A stretch of DNA of 38,334 nt from Candidatus Uhrbacteria bacterium (GCA_016235605.1 JACRJW010000034.1:1-38334), one strand, 5' to 3'; positions 16,212 to 25,655 are shown, numbered from the stretch's first letter. The notes: generated by a model not told the origin, from the sequence alone. Numbers and translations are program-made.

Positions 16212-17129
16212 TTACTTTTTTCGTAATCGAGCCACGCCTTTCCAGATAATCCAGACAATAAATGCAAGTGGCACACCAATCCCTACACCCACGATCACGA
16301 TCCAGATGATTGCTTCTACCAACCACTGCGCCAAGCTCACCACCGCCTGCGCGGCTTGCTTTACGGTCGTTCCAGGGCGGAAGACTTTGCCGCCGACTTT
16401 GATGACTGGCTCCTCATCGAGGTTCACGGTGATCGTCGAGAAGTCAGTTTGCGAATCGAGGTACTGGATCTGGCCGGTGAGCGATTCGATGTTGCCGCGG
16501 ACGGTCGTGAGCGCATTTTCGATCTGGAGGATTTCCTCTACGGTTGTGGCAGAACCCAAGATTTCTCTATAGCGCACTTCTTGCGCTTGGGCATTTTTGA
16601 GTCGAGCGGACAGATCAATGTACTGTTCAGTGACGTCTTGCGTTCCGACAAACTCTTCTTCCACGACGAGCGCTTCAGATTTCAAGGCTTCAACACTGCT
16701 ATCAAACTGATCGGCTGGGACGCGGATAATCACGTATCCTGACAGCGTGCCGTCTTCATGTTCAGACACGGATGAGGACTGGACGTAGCCGCCTTTTTCC
16801 TCAGCGAGCGATTTCACAGCGGCGGAACTCTCCTCGACATCCAAGACGATGAGCGAGAGGTCGCCGGTCTTGATGATCTTCTGGTCTATTTCGGCGGCGA
16901 GAGCGTCGTCACGTAAGAGCTCACCTCCTGGCATGATAGCTTTTTCACCGTAGTCGCCTACAAAAGACGTCGATGAGTCTGTCACGGCCTGTTCGTAGAA
17001 TTCAGGAGACGAAGTTGTATAGATCGGACGCACTCCCGTGAAGTATTGCGCCACCGACCAGACCAAAGCGACGACGCCGACGATGGCCAGGACACGTGTG
17101 ATCCATGGCAGAGATTTTTGGATGGACAT
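16212..17129 (-). CDS. DUF4349 domain membrane protein
   Basis: N-terminal TM; IIKTGDLSLIVLDVEESSAAVKSLAEEKGGYVQSSSVS...IIRVPADQFDSSVEALKS; C-terminal TM helix. Confidence 0.87.
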   Translation of the reverse strand: MSIQKSLPWITRVLAIVGVVALVWSVAQYFTGVRPIYTTSSPEFYEQAVTDSSTSFVGDYGEKAIMPGGELLRDDALAAEIDQKIIKTGDLSLIVLDVEESSAAVKSLAEEKGGYVQSSSVSEHEDGTLSGYVIIRVPADQFDSSVEALKSEALVVEEEFVGTQDVTEQYIDLSARLKNAQAQEVRYREILGSATTVEEILQIENALTTVRGNIESLTGQIQYLDSQTDFSTITVNLDEEPVIKVGGKVFRPGTTVKQAAQAVVSLAQWLVEAIIWIVIVGVGIGVPLAFIVWIIWKGVARLRKK

Positions 17130-17132
17130 AGA

Positions 17133-18032
17133 TTACTCATGTTCGCTTATGATTTTTCCTGAGAGCGTACGAAGCTGGTTGATGGCCAAATGGGCCTCTT
17201 GTCCAGGGCTTGGAGGTTTGCCGTGCCAGAGAAAGTCGTGCTCCATGAACTGCACGCCATAACCCGGAATGGTATCAGCGATGATGATGGTTGGTTTTTC
17301 ACTCACGCCATGAGCGCGTTCAACGGCTGTCACAAAATCACGAATCGAGTTGCCGGCACAGTGCTCCACGTTCAAGTTGAAGGCTTCAAATTTTGCCGCG
17401 AGCGGTTCAAGCGGCATGATTTCCTCGGTCGTGCCGTCGATCTGGATGTTGTTACGGTCGATCACGAACGTGCAGTTGTAGAGTTTGTTGCGCGAAGCAA
17501 ACAACATCGCCTCCCACGTTTGTCCAGCCGCGAGTTCGCCATCACTCATGAGGCAGTACACGCGCCAAGGTTTGCGATCCAGTAGAGCCGCGTACGCGAG
17601 CCCAACCGCTTGTGACGATCCTGACCCAAGCGGTCCCGACGTCGTCTCGACGCCCGGAAGTTTTTCTCGCTCAGGATGTCCTTGCAAAGGTGAACCCAAC
17701 TTACGCAGGGTCATCAAAAGTTTTTTGGGAAAGTAGCCGGCATGCGCCATCGCGGCATAGCGGATGGGACAGATGTGGCCGTTACTGAGGATCAATCGGT
17801 CACGGTCTTTCCATTCAGGATGTTTTGGATCGTGGACGAGGACATGAAGATAGAGCGCGGTGAAGATATCCGCCATGCCAAGCGGTCCAGCCGAGTGGCC
17901 GGAGCCTGCTTCCACAAGCATATCAATGAGGTCCTCGCGGATGAGTTGCGCCCTCTCCTCGAGCGCCTTGAGTTTTTTGTCGTGCAGATGCAAAGGCTTG
18001 CGAACCTTGGGACCTTGCGTGAGGTTGGGCAT
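17133..18032 (-). CDS. Transketolase, N-terminal (TPP-binding) subunit
   Basis: AGSGHSAGPLGMADIFTALY; DRLILSNGHICPIRYAAMAHAGYF; GPLGSGSSQAVGLAYA; MSDGELAAGQTWEAMLFAS. Confidence 0.93.
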   Translation of the reverse strand: MPNLTQGPKVRKPLHLHDKKLKALEERAQLIREDLIDMLVEAGSGHSAGPLGMADIFTALYLHVLVHDPKHPEWKDRDRLILSNGHICPIRYAAMAHAGYFPKKLLMTLRKLGSPLQGHPEREKLPGVETTSGPLGSGSSQAVGLAYAALLDRKPWRVYCLMSDGELAAGQTWEAMLFASRNKLYNCTFVIDRNNIQIDGTTEEIMPLEPLAAKFEAFNLNVEHCAGNSIRDFVTAVERAHGVSEKPTIIIADTIPGYGVQFMEHDFLWHGKPPSPGQEAHLAINQLRTLSGKIISEHE

Positions 18033-18058
18033 AGATAGGGACAGTTTAGCACAAATTA

Positions 18059-18084
18059 AAAACCAGAGCCGAGGCTCTGGTTTT
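18059..18084. terminator. Rho-independent terminator for the downstream minus-strand gene
   Basis: AAAACCAGAGCC-GA-GGCTCTGGTTTT near-perfect inverted repeat. Confidence 0.75.
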
Positions 18085-18088
18085 ACCG

Positions 18089-18904
18089 TTATTCGACGGT
18101 GATCGTCGCGGTCATGCTTGAATGATATTTACAGTAGTAGTCATAATCGCCAGCCTCATCAAAGTAACGGGTGAAGTGTTTACCAGAGGCGAGCGTTCCG
18201 GTTCCCCAAGAACCATCTTCTGCGCTTGCGGTGTGCTTGTTATTCCCTTCGTTCACGAAGCGGACGGCCGTACCAGCGTCGATGGTGAGGCTTTCATCAC
18301 TGTAGGCATTGTCGGAGATCGTGATGGTGACGTACGCCTTGAGGTCCTTATCGGTATCGATGGAGTCGGCTTCGGCTTGTTCAGCGTCTGGATCAAATTG
18401 CGAGGCCATCTCAAGGGCCGAACCCATGGTGTAGTTGCTAAAGAACCCATCTGGGACGTCATCGATCTGTTTGTTCCAGGTTGACCCGTAGAGATCTTCA
18501 GCGACTCCCTCTGATGGAATGCTCATGATCTCCCCGCCCGCGCCAACGACATAGACGGTTGGATCAGAGTTGATCTTGATCATTTTCACACCCGGCTTGT
18601 AGGTGACGTTGCCGCCGATCTGGATGGTAGCCATGTCAGCGTCCGAGAGCCAGACCACATCATCAAAATTTCCGTACCACGTAAAGAACGTTTTATCGTT
18701 GGGGAACACGTAGCGGAATCCATCCAAGCCGTAGTAGTACACGGCGGAAAATGACTCTCCACGGATCAGGTCCCCAGGTTGTAAGTCTTCTGGGCTCGTG
18801 AGCGAGGTGGCTTGGGCTGACGGGACAAGGCTCGAGAGGGCGAAACTCGTCGCAAGAGCGACGATGGTGAACGTGACTGACAAAAAAGTAAGTCGTTTTG
18901 TCAT
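18089..18904 (-). CDS. Secreted protein with C-terminal cupredoxin/plastocyanin-like domain, copper ligands retained
   Basis: Signal peptide MTKRLTFLSVTFTIVALATSFALSSLVPSAQA; NKHTASAEDGSWGTGTL...GDYDYYCKYHSSMTATITVE (H, C, H, M arrangement). Confidence 0.8.
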   Translation of the reverse strand: MTKRLTFLSVTFTIVALATSFALSSLVPSAQATSLTSPEDLQPGDLIRGESFSAVYYYGLDGFRYVFPNDKTFFTWYGNFDDVVWLSDADMATIQIGGNVTYKPGVKMIKINSDPTVYVVGAGGEIMSIPSEGVAEDLYGSTWNKQIDDVPDGFFSNYTMGSALEMASQFDPDAEQAEADSIDTDKDLKAYVTITISDNAYSDESLTIDAGTAVRFVNEGNNKHTASAEDGSWGTGTLASGKHFTRYFDEAGDYDYYCKYHSSMTATITVE

Positions 18905-18951
18905 AAAGCCATGAATAAAAATGAATGAATGGTTTAATGATAGCATTTTTC

Positions 18952-19794
18952 CTATTCCTCGACAATAACCGCGCCTTCGAAGATATTGCGATCGTCGTCT
19001 TTTGAGTAGTAGTTCCAGGTTCCGTTTTCGCGGAAGTAATGCGTGTAATGACGCCCAGGCTTGAGTGTTCCCGATCCCCACACACGATCCCATTCGGTTA
19101 CCGTGTGGTTCTCGGAATCGTTATTGGTCCAACGGATCGCTGTGCCTGCGTCGATCGTGACGGTTCTTTCACTGTATCCTTCCTCATCGATGTCGATCTC
19201 CAGAGACGGTTTGATGTCGCGGTCATCATCGATATCTTGGGCGTCTTGTTCCTCGACGTCTGGATCGTACTGGGATGAGAGCTCGATGTCCTCACCAATT
19301 TCGTAGTTTCCAAAAAAGCCATCAGGGATGTCGTCGATGTTTTGGTTCCAATCGTCTCCATAAAGTTCACTCGCGACTTCTTCAGATTCAATGCCGCGCA
19401 AAATTCCTCCAGCGCCAACCGCATACACTTGCGGACTGGAATTGATTTTCACCATTTTGATTCCCGGCTTGTAGGTGACGTTGCCGCCGATTTCGATGGT
19501 GGCGAGATCTTCATCTGTGAGCCAGACGACATCGTCAAAATTTTCGTACCAAGTGAAGTAAACTTTGGAGTTGGGGAACACATAGCGCAGGCCGTCCTCG
19601 GCATAGTAGTAGACCGCGGAGAAACTCTCGCCACGAATGAGATCGCCTGGGGAAAGGTTGTCAGGGGCGACCGTGGCGGCGTGAACAGGAAGGGCAAAGA
19701 GAACCAAGATGAGGACGATGGCGGCTCCCCTTCTTTTGAAGAGCCTGTCCCGAGCTTGTCGAGGGAAGGGGTTGGGGGTGGTTATGTGGCTCAT
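18952..19794 (-). CDS. Secreted paralog of the 18089 gene with degenerate cupredoxin-like domain
   Basis: Shares PGDLIRGESFSAVYYYxxDGxRYVFPNxKxxFTWYxNFDDVVWLxDxDxATIxIGGNVTYKPGxKMxKIN; C-terminus GTWNYYSKDDDRNIFEGAVIVEE lacks Cys, second His and Met. Confidence 0.78.
   Translation of the reverse strand: MSHITTPNPFPRQARDRLFKRRGAAIVLILVLFALPVHAATVAPDNLSPGDLIRGESFSAVYYYAEDGLRYVFPNSKVYFTWYENFDDVVWLTDEDLATIEIGGNVTYKPGIKMVKINSSPQVYAVGAGGILRGIESEEVASELYGDDWNQNIDDIPDGFFGNYEIGEDIELSSQYDPDVEEQDAQDIDDDRDIKPSLEIDIDEEGYSERTVTIDAGTAIRWTNNDSENHTVTEWDRVWGSGTLKPGRHYTHYFRENGTWNYYSKDDDRNIFEGAVIVEE
19744..19765. repeat. Interspersed short repeat (CCCTCGACAAGCTCGGGACAGG type)
   Basis: Resembles the widely dispersed 'STSSGQA'-encoding palindromic repeat; lies inside the annotated N-terminus of the 18952 gene. 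Confidence 0.5.
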
Positions 19795-20465
19795 AGATGT
19801 GTGATGGCTTCGTTGAATGACTTGAGTGTACCAGTTGGATCGCTAGATTTGAAGATCGCTCCGCCCACACACAACCGATTTGCGCCAGCTTTTACAAGCA
19901 TCGGAATCAACTCTGCTGTGACGCCGCCGTCTACTTCGATCATGAGATCAGGTCGATGCGCGCGAGCTTGAGCGATTTTTTCCAGGATGAATTCGAGACT
20001 CCCGCCGTGTTCAGGATCGCCAAATGGCTGACCTTGGCGCCCCGGGTGGACGCTCATAATCGTGAGCTGATCTATTTGATGGAGCACTTCCTCTATTTCC
20101 TTCAGTGGTGACTCAGGATTCAGCGCCACGCCGACCTGGAGTTTCAACTCGTCACGGATGAAGCCTGTGACCGCACCAGCTGGGCGGTGCATCTCAGCTG
20201 AGATGATCGCTCGCTTGAAGGTCGGAACATATTTTTTCCATGCCTCAATGATGGGGATTGGATTCTCGACCATCAGATGTAACTCTATCTCAACATCTGT
20301 TTTGATCGCGCCAATACGTTCACCATCAAACCAGGATGTGTTGGGAAACAGTGAGCCATCCAGCACATCAACTTGAATCAACCGGCAGTCGTTTTCGACC
20401 AGCCGAAGGTTTCTTTCAAACTCACGTTCAGATTCTACTAAAAAGGCAGGGACGATTTCGATCAT
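19791..20465 (-). CDS. rpe: Ribulose-phosphate 3-epimerase
   Basis: CRLIQVDVLDGSLFPNTSWF; ELHLMVENPI; LTIMSVHPGRQGQPF; IEVDGGVTAELIPMLVKAGANRLCVGGAIF. Confidence 0.9.
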   Translation of the reverse strand: MIEIVPAFLVESEREFERNLRLVENDCRLIQVDVLDGSLFPNTSWFDGERIGAIKTDVEIELHLMVENPIPIIEAWKKYVPTFKRAIISAEMHRPAGAVTGFIRDELKLQVGVALNPESPLKEIEEVLHQIDQLTIMSVHPGRQGQPFGDPEHGGSLEFILEKIAQARAHRPDLMIEVDGGVTAELIPMLVKAGANRLCVGGAIFKSSDPTGTLKSFNEAITHL

Positions 20466-20926
20466 AGACCAAACTCAGCGTTTTCGATTTCCTCCACCTT
20501 TTTCAGCCTTCGCACGTGGCGATCTTGGGAACTGAAGTCCGTGGAAAGCCAGGTGTCGACGATGGCCTTGGCTTCTTTTTTATTGACGTGGCGTCCTGGC
20601 AGGCACAGGACATTACTGTTATCGTCGGTACGTGACGTTTGTGCAACCTCTTTGTTGAAGCCGGTTGCCGCGCGCACGCCTTTTACTTTGTTGGCAACGA
20701 TGCAAATGCCTTGGGCGTTCCCGCAGATGACAATTCCATGTGCATTCCCATCGGTCGCTACGCGCTTAGCCACCGCATAACCGAAGTCTGGGTAGTCGTC
20801 GTCGTGCACCAGATCCGCATTTCCCATGTCTACAACTTTGTGGCCTTTTTCTTTGAGGTGCGCTTCAAGCGCTTCCTTAAGTTCCCAGCCGGCATGGTCA
20901 GCACCGATGTAGATGGTTGGTTTCAT
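20462..20926 (-). CDS. rpiB: Ribose-5-phosphate isomerase B
   Basis: IYIGADHAGWELKEALEAHLKEKGHKVVDMG; GIVICGNAQGICIVANKVKGVRAA; 4-nt overlap with rpe. Confidence 0.93.
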   Translation of the reverse strand: MKPTIYIGADHAGWELKEALEAHLKEKGHKVVDMGNADLVHDDDYPDFGYAVAKRVATDGNAHGIVICGNAQGICIVANKVKGVRAATGFNKEVAQTSRTDDNSNVLCLPGRHVNKKEAKAIVDTWLSTDFSSQDRHVRRLKKVEEIENAEFGL

Positions 20927-20988
20927 ACGAGGTTGATTCTAGCACAAACGATTGATTTTTCCTTGCACTCTTGGCATACTCATCACGT

Positions 20989-23841
20989 ATGAATTTTCCT
21001 GAACGCGAGCTCGAGGTGTTAAAACGCTGGGAGCGAGACGAGATTTTTAAGAAGACGCTTGAGAAGCCTGCGCCTAAGGGTCCTTTTGTTTTTTATGATG
21101 GCCCACCGTTTGCCACAGGTCTGCCGCATTACGGTCACATCGTGGCAAGTGTGATGAAAGATGTCGTTCCTCGGTTTTGGACGATGCGTGGATATCACGT
21201 GGATCGAAAATGGGGATGGGACTGTCATGGTCTTCCTATTGAGAACATCGTTGAGAAAAAGTTTGATTTGGGATCCAAAAAAGCGATTGAGGATTTTGGC
21301 GTGGCAAAATTTAATGATTCCTGCCATGCGGAAGTGATGACATATGCGAAGGAATGGAAGACTGTGATTCATCGTCTTGGACGTTGGGTCGACATGGAGA
21401 ACGATTACAAGACCATGGACCTTTCGTTTATGGAGTCGATCTGGTGGGTGTTTAAGACTCTGTGGGATAAGGGCAACATTTATCAAGGACACAAACCGAT
21501 CCACATCTGTCCTCGGTGTGAAACGGTTCTTTCAAAGTTTGAAGTGAATCAAGGGTATCAGGACGTGAAAGACATATCGGTTGTTGTAACCTTCCCGATC
21601 ACAAGCGGAGTCTATGAAGGAGTAAAGATTCTTGCCTGGACGACGACTCCGTGGACCTTGCCAGGAAACGTATTGCTCGCCGTGCACCCAAAGATGGTCT
21701 ACACGCTCGTTACTTCTGAGGGTGTGCGTTACTTCGTTGCAAAAGAATTGATTGAGAAGGTTTTTGCTGGAAAGGAATATCAAGTAAATGAAGAGATGAA
21801 TGGTTCAGATCTCATCGGCGCCACGTATGAGCCGTTGTTTCCATTCTTTAAGGATCACGAAGGTGCATTTCGTGTAGTGGCGGGAGATTTTGTAACAGCA
21901 GAGGAAGGAACAGGCATCGTCCACATCGCCCCTGGTTTTGGGTCAGACGATTATGATCTTGGGAAGAAAGAAGAGGTGAAACCGATTTTTCATGTCCTCA
22001 TGAACGGGCATTTTGTGTCCGAAGTCGCTGAGCCGCTCGCAGAAGCCGGTTATGCGGTTAAAGATGTTCCGGTGAAAAAAAAGGGCGACACGATGTCCGT
22101 GGATATTGAACTCGTTAAAGCTCTCGCACATGCAGGACGATTATTTGCGAAGCAAAAATTTGAGCACAGTTATCCGAACTGCTGGCGATGTGACACACCG
22201 CTCTTGAATTACGCGACGTCTTCTTGGTTTGTACGAGTTGAATCTAAGGTGCCGGAACTCATGAGAAGCGCGCAGATGATTCGTTGGGTTCCAGAGCATA
22301 TCAAGGACGGTCGATTCGGAAAGGGACTTGAGGGTTCTCCAGATTGGTCCGTATCTCGCTCCCGTTTTTGGGGCACACCGCTCCCAATTTGGAAAAGTGA
22401 GGATGGAGAGTTCCATGTCGTAGGCTCCGTTGCTGAACTTCAATCGTTGACCGGCAAGACCATTACGAATCTTCATAAGCAGTACGTTGATGCTCTGACG
22501 TTTGAGAAAAATGGCAAGACGTTTACCCGTATTCCAGAGGTGTTGGACTGCTGGTTTGAGTCTGGGTCCATGCCCTATGCGCAGCTGCACTATCCGTTTG
22601 AAAATAAAGAACGGTTTGAAAAAGGATTCCCCGCGGAGTTTATTGCCGAGGGGGTCGATCAAACGAGTTTGTGGTTTCATAAACTGCACGTGATCGCAAA
22701 TTTGTTGTTTCACAAGCCCGCCTTCAAGAACGTGATCGTGAACGGGATTGTTTTGGCTGAAGACGGAAAAAAGATGAGCAAGCGTCTGCGCAATTATCCT
22801 GACCCCATGGAAGTGATGGAGAAATATGGTTCAGATTCCGTGCGCTACTACTTGATGTCGAGTCCTGTCGTGCAGGCAGAGAATTTACGGTTTAGCGAAA
22901 AGGACGTGACAGAAGTATCTCGCCGGTTTGTGAATATTTTTCTGAATGTTGTTTCTTTTTACCAGCTGTACAAGCATGAGAAACACGGCGAAGGACGTTC
23001 GTCTCATGTGTTAGATCGCTGGATCCTGGCGCGTCTTCATGAAAGTTTGAAGCAAGAAACTCAAGCGATGGAAGCCTATGATCTCCAAGCAGCCGCGCGT
23101 GTCTTGCAAGTTTTCGTCACGGATCTTTCCACGTGGTATGTCCGTCGATCGCGGGAGAGGATGAAGACGGAAGGACACGATCGTGAGCAAGCTCTCGCGA
23201 CACTCCGTATGGTCTTGGAAACGTTTGCCAAGATGTGCGCCCCCTTCACGCCGTTTTTGGCCGAGATGGTGTTTGGGGATGTGGGACACGAGACGTCCGT
23301 TCACATGGAAGACTGGCCTGCGCATGACGACACACTCATCGACGAAGCCGTCCTAGAAGAAATGGATCGCACGCGTTCGATTGTTTCCAAAGCCCTCGAG
23401 CGTCGCTCAGAAGCGGGCATCAATGTCCGTCAGGTTTTGGGTGGCATGACCGTGATGGTTCCCTCGGGGGAGATGGCAGAAGAGTATCAAGATCTTGTCC
23501 GCGATGAGGTAAACGTCAAATCGATCGAGGTGAAGAAAGGGGAGAACGGCGTGGAGCTTGATCTCACGATGACGCCAGAGCTTGTTCGTGAAGGAACCGT
23601 GCGCGAGATCATCCGGCGTGTGAACGATTTGCGCAAAACTTCTGGGCTCACCATCGAGGATCGGATTGCGCTGTACGTGTCGGGTGAACCGGAGATCCTG
23701 AAAGCCGTTCAGGAGCATCAAGATCTGCTCTTGCGGGGGACCCTCTCGACTTCTGTGCACACACAGGGAGCTGTGCCTGAAATTTCCACTGCCTTTCGTG
23801 TGAATGAGTTCGACATCACCGTTGGATTTGCTATCATGTAA
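20989..23841 (+). CDS. ileS: Isoleucyl-tRNA synthetase
   Basis: PPFATGLPHYGHIVASVMKDVVPRFWTMRGYHVDRKWGWDCHGLPIE; ...LAEDGKKMSKRLRNYPDP. Confidence 0.97.
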   Translation: MNFPERELEVLKRWERDEIFKKTLEKPAPKGPFVFYDGPPFATGLPHYGHIVASVMKDVVPRFWTMRGYHVDRKWGWDCHGLPIENIVEKKFDLGSKKAIEDFGVAKFNDSCHAEVMTYAKEWKTVIHRLGRWVDMENDYKTMDLSFMESIWWVFKTLWDKGNIYQGHKPIHICPRCETVLSKFEVNQGYQDVKDISVVVTFPITSGVYEGVKILAWTTTPWTLPGNVLLAVHPKMVYTLVTSEGVRYFVAKELIEKVFAGKEYQVNEEMNGSDLIGATYEPLFPFFKDHEGAFRVVAGDFVTAEEGTGIVHIAPGFGSDDYDLGKKEEVKPIFHVLMNGHFVSEVAEPLAEAGYAVKDVPVKKKGDTMSVDIELVKALAHAGRLFAKQKFEHSYPNCWRCDTPLLNYATSSWFVRVESKVPELMRSAQMIRWVPEHIKDGRFGKGLEGSPDWSVSRSRFWGTPLPIWKSEDGEFHVVGSVAELQSLTGKTITNLHKQYVDALTFEKNGKTFTRIPEVLDCWFESGSMPYAQLHYPFENKERFEKGFPAEFIAEGVDQTSLWFHKLHVIANLLFHKPAFKNVIVNGIVLAEDGKKMSKRLRNYPDPMEVMEKYGSDSVRYYLMSSPVVQAENLRFSEKDVTEVSRRFVNIFLNVVSFYQLYKHEKHGEGRSSHVLDRWILARLHESLKQETQAMEAYDLQAAARVLQVFVTDLSTWYVRRSRERMKTEGHDREQALATLRMVLETFAKMCAPFTPFLAEMVFGDVGHETSVHMEDWPAHDDTLIDEAVLEEMDRTRSIVSKALERRSEAGINVRQVLGGMTVMVPSGEMAEEYQDLVRDEVNVKSIEVKKGENGVELDLTMTPELVREGTVREIIRRVNDLRKTSGLTIEDRIALYVSGEPEILKAVQEHQDLLLRGTLSTSVHTQGAVPEISTAFRVNEFDITVGFAIM

Positions 23842-23912
23842 ACATTCCGTGGACAAATCGTTTAGCCAAAGCTAAACAGAGCCTTATTTTTTGTCCTGAT
23901 TCCACGGAGCGT

Positions 23913-24683
23913 ATGCCTGTGGATTTCGTAAAGCTCCTCACAGACCTTGGTCTCACGCCAACGGAGACGCGTGTGTATCTGGCCTCGCTCAAACTTGGTC
24001 CCACGTCGGTCCAAGAGATTGCCAAAGTGGCGAGACTTTCTCGTACCGCAACCTACGACGTGATCGCGGCCTTGCAAGAGCGCGGCCTCATGTCGACGTT
24101 TGAACGCGGGAAGAAAAAATATTTTTCTGCCGAGGAACCTGAGCGAGCCGCCGCGTATTTTAAGAGTCGTACTCTGGAGCTGAGGGAGAAAGTTGAGATG
24201 TTTACCCGCTCACTTTCGGAAATGAAAATGCTCTCAGGTGGAGAGCGACCGACCGTACGGTTTTTTGATGGAAGGGAGGCTCTCCATGCACTATTTGCCG
24301 ACCTTGTTTCTGTGCATCCAAAAGAGCTTCTTGAGCTTTCGAATGTTGATTCCGTATATGAGCATCTTGATCCAAAAGTATTTCTGGAGGCACGCAAGGC
24401 ATTAGACGAATCGAAGGTGAAGATTCGCATGTTGTTCAAGGGAGTGCAGAGGAATCCTCGTCCTGGCGCCGAGTATTGTCGTTTGCTTCCAGAGTTTGGG
24501 GATTTTAGTGGAGAGATCTGGATCTATGAGAATCGTGTGGCGTTTGTTGAATTCGTAGGAAAGATGATAACGGTTATCATCGAGAGTAAAGGGTTTGCCG
24601 ATATGGCGCGGACGCTGTTTCGAGCCGCGTGGTCGATTTGTTCTGCACAGCCATTTCACCAACAGGATAGATCATCAATTTGA
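23913..24683 (+). CDS. TrmB-family transcriptional regulator
   Basis: LLTDLGLTPTETRVYLASLKLGPTSVQEIAKVARLSRTATYDVIAALQERGLM winged HTH. Confidence 0.85.
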   Translation: MPVDFVKLLTDLGLTPTETRVYLASLKLGPTSVQEIAKVARLSRTATYDVIAALQERGLMSTFERGKKKYFSAEEPERAAAYFKSRTLELREKVEMFTRSLSEMKMLSGGERPTVRFFDGREALHALFADLVSVHPKELLELSNVDSVYEHLDPKVFLEARKALDESKVKIRMLFKGVQRNPRPGAEYCRLLPEFGDFSGEIWIYENRVAFVEFVGKMITVIIESKGFADMARTLFRAAWSICSAQPFHQQDRSSI

Positions 24684-25085
24684 AAATCCACCGTTGCTCT
24701 ACGAGCAACGGTGGGCAGGTCGACCCTGCATGAGTCGGCTTGCGTTGAAGCCTCTCAGGGGGGGGACGATTTGCGTTTGGGCGAGCTGAGCCAGCTCAGC
24801 TGGGCGTTGCGCTCCCCCGGATCCGGCTCTGCCGTGCTGGCCAGAGCCGGACACAGGGATCATCACGTTCGTTCATCCGCCCATGGGTGCCTCCAAGCTA
24901 GATCTAGACGATCCTCACCGCGCCATCGGCAACGGGAGCGTCGTCGAGGGGAAAAAGGTCGGTGTCCGTCTGGAGAGCCGTCTTCTTGTTGATGCCGGCT
25001 CGCTCGGTGACGTTTTTCAAGATCTACCCCATCGGGTTTGGCTCATGTTCGAGCCAGGTAGTTCTCTGACTGCGGACATTGTCCA

Positions 25086-25129
25086 CTTCTTGTTCTTTCC
25101 AGCTCTGCTTCTTGTTCTTTCCAGCTCTG
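25086..25129 (+). repeat. Perfect 22-bp tandem duplication
   Basis: (cttcttgttctttccagctctg)x2. Confidence 0.9.
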
Positions 25130-25367
25130 GGCGGGTATGGCGATCACGTGTTCATCTCAGTCCGCTCCTGAAGTTGCGGATCACTACAATGTAGCAGCCT
25201 GCAGAAACCGTCAGAACCACACAATCTATCAGAGATTGGATTCTTTGTCAAGCCTTGACGGACGACTTTTCTAAGTAGAGATTTATTGCCTACTGAATTT
25301 GTGAACTTAAATATAACAGAATAAAGAGCTAAATTTAGCTATAGATTAGACTCAAGATCGTATACTC

Positions 25368-25655
25368 TTGACAGAAAAATCATCCCATGATAGCCTTGTC
25401 AGTTCGATGATGTCAGCAGTCACGGACAAGAATTTCCATTGGAGGATTCAAAAGATTTGGCCCATCTGGATGATTCGTCCCCCAGCGAGTCGCTCATCAT
25501 GGGTCAAATCTTTTGGTTTAGAAAACCGGCTCGCAAGGAGCCGGTACGTAGCGATGCCCAGAAGATGGGCGATGTCACTTGCCGGCGCTAGGCCGACCGC
25601 TGGCGGGTAGCGTTAGCTACCCATTCTCTCTCCCGTGCGGGAGTGCCTTTTTCAG
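25368..25655 (+). ncRNA. Putative structured noncoding RNA (about 250-290 nt) with promoter-like -35 and terminator-like end
   Basis: TTGACA at 25368; long stem 25450-25514 (AAAAGATTTG...CAAATCTTTT); hairpins 25526-25544 (CCGGCTC/GAGCCGG), 25556-25570 (GCCCA/TGGGC), 25605-25622 (GGGTAGC/GCTACCC), 25630-25643 (CTCCC/GGGAG) followed by cctttttc. Confidence 0.55.
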
